This document shows positions 5,592 through 7,314 of a stretch of 7,314 nt of DNA, in pieces. A program made the translations under genes and the position numbers. This DNA is from RH-AL1 sp964245015 (GTDB lineage Bacteria > Pseudomonadota > Alphaproteobacteria > Rhizobiales > Beijerinckiaceae), in contig CAXTMA010000216.1 in assembly GCA_964245015.1 (NCBI GenBank), positions 1 to 7,314 on the forward strand. The letters run 5' to 3'. The notes beneath the pieces are model-generated. The model was not told the DNA's origin, did no database searches, and saw nothing but the letters and a program-made list of their open reading frames with translations. The number at the start of each line of letters is the position of its first letter. Position 1 is the first letter of the stretch.

Positions 5592-6667
5592 GCCGCAGCC
5601 CTGGCGGCAGCCTGAGAAGCAAGAGCGCGCCCGTCGGTCCCGAAACCGATGTTGCGCAGGAACAACGGCCAAGTCGCCAGCGGCAGCGCCCCGCCGGTGG
5701 CCTGTTCGTGTCCGTTGCCGTAGGCGCCGTCGACATCAGGGGGCGCGACGTCGCGCAGGAACGCGATGAGGTTGCGCCCCGTCGCCGAGCGCACGGCGAA
5801 ATGCACGAAGCCGTCGCGGTAGCCGGCGTTGGCCACCAGCACGATCTTGTCCTTGAGACGCATGCGCCAAGCCTGCGCCACCAGCGGGTGGATCTGGCAG
5901 GGCGTATCCAGACCGATCAAGGCGACGTCGCCGGAGACGCGTGGGGCGACGCGCTTGGCCACCTCCACCGCCGCCTTGACCTCGTCGCGGGCCTCGCGCA
6001 ACGCCGCCGTCTCGGCGTAGCGGCCGGAGATCGCGTCCTTGGCGCCCTCGGCCTTCATCAATAGGTCGAGGGCCGGTGCGGCATCCCCGCAAGCCGTGCG
6101 CCGCGGCGCGTTGACGAGAGATACGGCTTCGCGCAGGGCCGCGGCCGTGTGCAGCTTCTTCGCGGCGGCCAGCTCCGCGAACGGCGCCTTGTCGCCGAGA
6201 TCGCCGATCAGGCCGACGGCAGCAAGCCACAGCCAGTCTGCCGGGTCGCCGAGCGCACCGGCGCAGCGATAGGCCAGCAGGCTTGTGGTGGGGATCGGGT
6301 CCTCGCCGTAGCCGGAGATCACGACCGCGTCGCCCGCCGTGCCGGTGGGGACGTGGTGATCGACGACGACCGTCGGGACGTCCGGCAGGACGGCTCCCTC
6401 GCGCAGCCCGAGATCGGCGACGATGAGGCCGCCGATCTCGCCGGTGAGCGCCGACAGCTCGTCGCGCATCTCGTCCGACCAGGCACTCTCGCCGCGCCCA
6501 ACCACGCGCAATCGCGTCGCGCGGCCGGCCCGGGCGAGGGCGCGGGCGAACAGCGCGCCGGCCGAGAGTCCATCGGCGTCGTTATGGGTAAGGATCAGCA
6601 CGGGCCGGGACGCCTCGAAGCGGGCGAACGCCGCGCGGAAGGCCTGCTGCGTCGTCGCCTCGTTCAT
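5588..6667 (-). CDS. DHH/DHHA1-family phosphoesterase (RecJ/NrnA-like), coupled to uvsE
   Basis: A 359-residue manganese-type phosphoesterase of the DHH superfamily. Motifs are in order: HNDADG at 28-33 (HxDxDG), VADLG at 83-87, VVDHH at 101-105 (the DHH triad), GDLGD at 155-159, and the C-terminal DHHA1 substrate-binding signature GNGHEQATGG at 317-326. The family cuts single-stranded DNA 5'-3' (RecJ), nanoRNA/pAp (NrnA) or cyclic dinucleotides (GdpP). It is shorter than bacterial RecJ and lacks its extra OB-fold length, so it resembles the compact archaeal-type RecJ-like or NrnA-like members. The ATG at 6667 is preceded by GAGAGG (6678-6673) with a 5-nt spacer and lies 35 nt after the -10 of an EcfG-like promoter; the open frame runs up to 6805 but would span that promoter. 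The stop codon overlaps the uvsE start (ATGA). A role in degrading the strand nicked by UvsE is inferred from coupling only. Confidence 0.9.
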   Translation of the reverse strand: MNEATTQQAFRAAFARFEASRPVLILTHNDADGLSAGALFARALARAGRATRLRVVGRGESAWSDEMRDELSALTGEIGGLIVADLGLREGAVLPDVPTVVVDHHVPTGTAGDAVVISGYGEDPIPTTSLLAYRCAGALGDPADWLWLAAVGLIGDLGDKAPFAELAAAKKLHTAAALREAVSLVNAPRRTACGDAAPALDLLMKAEGAKDAISGRYAETAALREARDEVKAAVEVAKRVAPRVSGDVALIGLDTPCQIHPLVAQAWRMRLKDKIVLVANAGYRDGFVHFAVRSATGRNLIAFLRDVAPPDVDGAYGNGHEQATGGALPLATWPLFLRNIGFGTDGRALASQAAARAAA

Positions 6668-6701
6668 CCCCGCCTCTCGATCATGCCCGCTCCAGGGCAC
6701 G

Positions 6702-6726
6702 AACGGTGAGGCCGGAAGCGGGTTCC
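6702..6726 (-). promoter_or_regulatory. EcfG-type general stress promoter of the DHH-uvsE-amine oxidase operon
   Basis: On the minus strand GGAAC (6726-6722) is followed by exactly 16 bases and then CGTT (6705-6702). This matches the consensus GGAAC-N16/17-CGTT used by the alphaproteobacterial general stress sigma factor EcfG (SigT/RpoE2), which is controlled by PhyR and NepR. Transcription would start about 7 nt beyond the -10, leaving a leader of roughly 28 nt with the GAGAGG ribosome binding site before the ATG at 6667. All nine consensus bases match and the position is ideal. No better sigma-70 promoter is visible in the gap. Confidence 0.72.
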
Positions 6727-6788
6727 GCCCTGCGGCTCTGCAACCGAACTCGGCTGTGGGCAACTCGCACGAAGCCCGGCGACGGGAA

Positions 6789-6817
6789 GGGGCGGCGCAG
6801 ACCAACCACGCCGCCCC
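6789..6817 (-). terminator. GC-rich hairpin after the Gly/Tyr/Arg-rich protein gene, terminator-like
   Basis: A perfect 9-bp stem, GGGGCGGCG / CGCCGCCCC, with an 11-nt loop lies 31 bases beyond the stop codon of the upstream gene. In the minus direction the stem is followed only by TTCCC, not a T-run, so it is at best a weak intrinsic terminator or an mRNA 3' stabiliser. It separates that gene from the stress promoter at 6702-6726. Confidence 0.45.
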
Positions 6818-6848
6818 CGGTCAGGACAAAAGTCTGGACGAAATTCGC

Positions 6849-7202
6849 TCAGTAGAAGCGGCGCCCGTAGAAGCCGCCGTAACCGAACGGACCGCCGAAG
6901 AAGGCGCGGCGGTAGAACGGGCGGTAGAAGGGATAGCCATAGCCGTAGAAGCCGGGGTAGCCGTAACCATAGCCGAAGCGCCGGAATCCATAGCCGTAGC
7001 CGAACCGGCGGAAGCCGTAGCCATAACCGAAACCGCGGCCATAGCCGTAGCCGAACCGGCCGAACCCGCCGCGGAAACCGTAGCCGTGACCAAAGCCGCG
7101 GCCGTAGAACGCCTGCGCCGAATCAACGGTCACCAGCGTCGTGCCTGCGAGCGTAGCGGCTGCCACGCCTGCGATCGTCCATTTGCGAAGTGTCTTGAGC
7201 AT
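6849..7202 (-). CDS. Small secreted Gly/Tyr/Phe/Arg-rich protein
   Basis: A 117-residue protein of unknown function. Residues 1-31 are a Sec signal peptide (MLKTLRKW n-region, Ala/Thr/Leu core, SAQA cleavage site). The mature 86 residues consist almost wholly of Gly, Tyr, Phe and Arg in FGYGYGFRR-type repeats: two full 9-residue copies at 58-66 and 67-75 with partial copies at 50-57 and 76-82, then a YPFYRPFYRR segment and an FGG/FYGRR tail. This gives a strongly basic, aromatic, probably disordered and self-associating chain. There are no cysteines and no enzymatic motif. The ATG at 7202 is chosen because GAGGAGGAGGA (7216-7206) sits just upstream and the signal peptide begins there; the frame stays open to 7286, but the extra residues are Arg-rich and lack signal features. 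It resembles the plus-strand secreted protein at 2614-2955 in plan but is more arginine-rich and lacks the glycine zipper. Alternatives include a sulfur-globule-like, envelope matrix or surface protein. Confidence 0.78.
   Translation of the reverse strand: MLKTLRKWTIAGVAAATLAGTTLVTVDSAQAFYGRGFGHGYGFRGGFGRFGYGYGRGFGYGYGFRRFGYGYGFRRFGYGYGYPGFYGYGYPFYRPFYRRAFFGGPFGYGGFYGRRFY
6978..7031 (-). repeat. 27-bp imperfect tandem repeat encoding FGYGYGFRR twice
   Basis: Two adjacent 27-bp units (7031-7005 and 7004-6978) encode the same nine residues. About six bases differ between them, mostly at third codon positions, so the protein repeat is better conserved than the DNA. This points to selection on the peptide pattern. 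Confidence 0.75.
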
Positions 7203-7221
7203 GTGTCCTCCTCCTCGATGA

Positions 7222-7235
7222 CGTTCAAACGAACG
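7222..7235. promoter_or_regulatory. Short dyad CGTTC-AAAC-GAACG before the ribosome binding site
   Basis: Two perfect 5-bp arms around a 4-base spacer lie directly upstream of the Shine-Dalgarno of the 7202-6849 gene. It could be an operator half-site pair or a small leader hairpin with a GUUU loop. The arms are short enough for chance. The remaining sequence to 7314 shows no promoter I can defend. Confidence 0.3.
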
Positions 7236-7314
7236 CGCGAGGCGAATCCTACGGCGCCGTTCCCGGTTGCAGATTTCCCCCCGCACTCGTCGTCTAATAT
7301 GGGCGCACGCGGAC

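Noticed and set aside
7235..7268. GGAAC and CGTT on the minus strand upstream of the 7202-6849 gene as an EcfG promoter
   Set aside because: The spacing is about 23 bases instead of 16-17, so the two elements are not on the right helical faces.

Overview
The window looks like a chromosomal segment of a high-GC alphaproteobacterium. The Hyphomicrobiales (Rhizobiales) are plausible, but the genus cannot be read from the sequence. Support comes from the strong GC3 bias, from a ligase-associated Lhr-type helicase, and from a textbook EcfG-type (general stress sigma factor) promoter, GGAAC-N16-CGTT, a signal typical of this class. There are no RNA genes, insertion sequences, CRISPR arrays or phage genes. 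Everything reads as ordinary chromosome.

Layout, left to right. Positions 1-2284 (minus) hold a ligase-associated DEXH-box helicase that runs off the left edge without its C-terminus. A 329-bp divergent intergenic region (2285-2613) follows. Next comes a small plus-strand gene for a secreted Gly/Tyr-rich protein with a glycine-zipper segment (2614-2955), closed by a strong intrinsic terminator (3008-3035). On the minus strand, read from right to left, lies a compact three-gene unit: a DHH/DHHA1 phosphoesterase (6667-5588), a UvsE/UVDE UV-damage endonuclease that overlaps it by an ATGA junction (5591-4461), and, after a 46-bp gap, a flavin-dependent polyamine-oxidase-like protein (4414-3149). 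Upstream of this unit is a second Gly/Tyr/Phe/Arg-rich secreted protein on the minus strand (7202-6849), separated from it by a GC-rich hairpin.

Biological reading. The core is a putative stress-inducible alternative excision repair operon. UvsE nicks DNA 5' of UV photoproducts, and the translationally coupled DHH protein belongs to a superfamily that includes the RecJ 5'-3' single-strand exonucleases. It could therefore process the nicked strand, but this is inference, because other DHH proteins degrade nanoRNA, pAp or cyclic dinucleotides. The EcfG-like promoter sits 35 nt before the DHH start codon, which would link the operon to the PhyR-NepR-EcfG general stress response. The role of the amine oxidase in such an operon is not obvious. 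A second repair gene, the Lhr-type helicase, lies about 900 bp beyond the operon end. The two secreted aromatic/glycine-rich proteins around the operon have no assignable function; they resemble proteins often auto-annotated as sulfur-globule-like, a match that may reflect composition alone.
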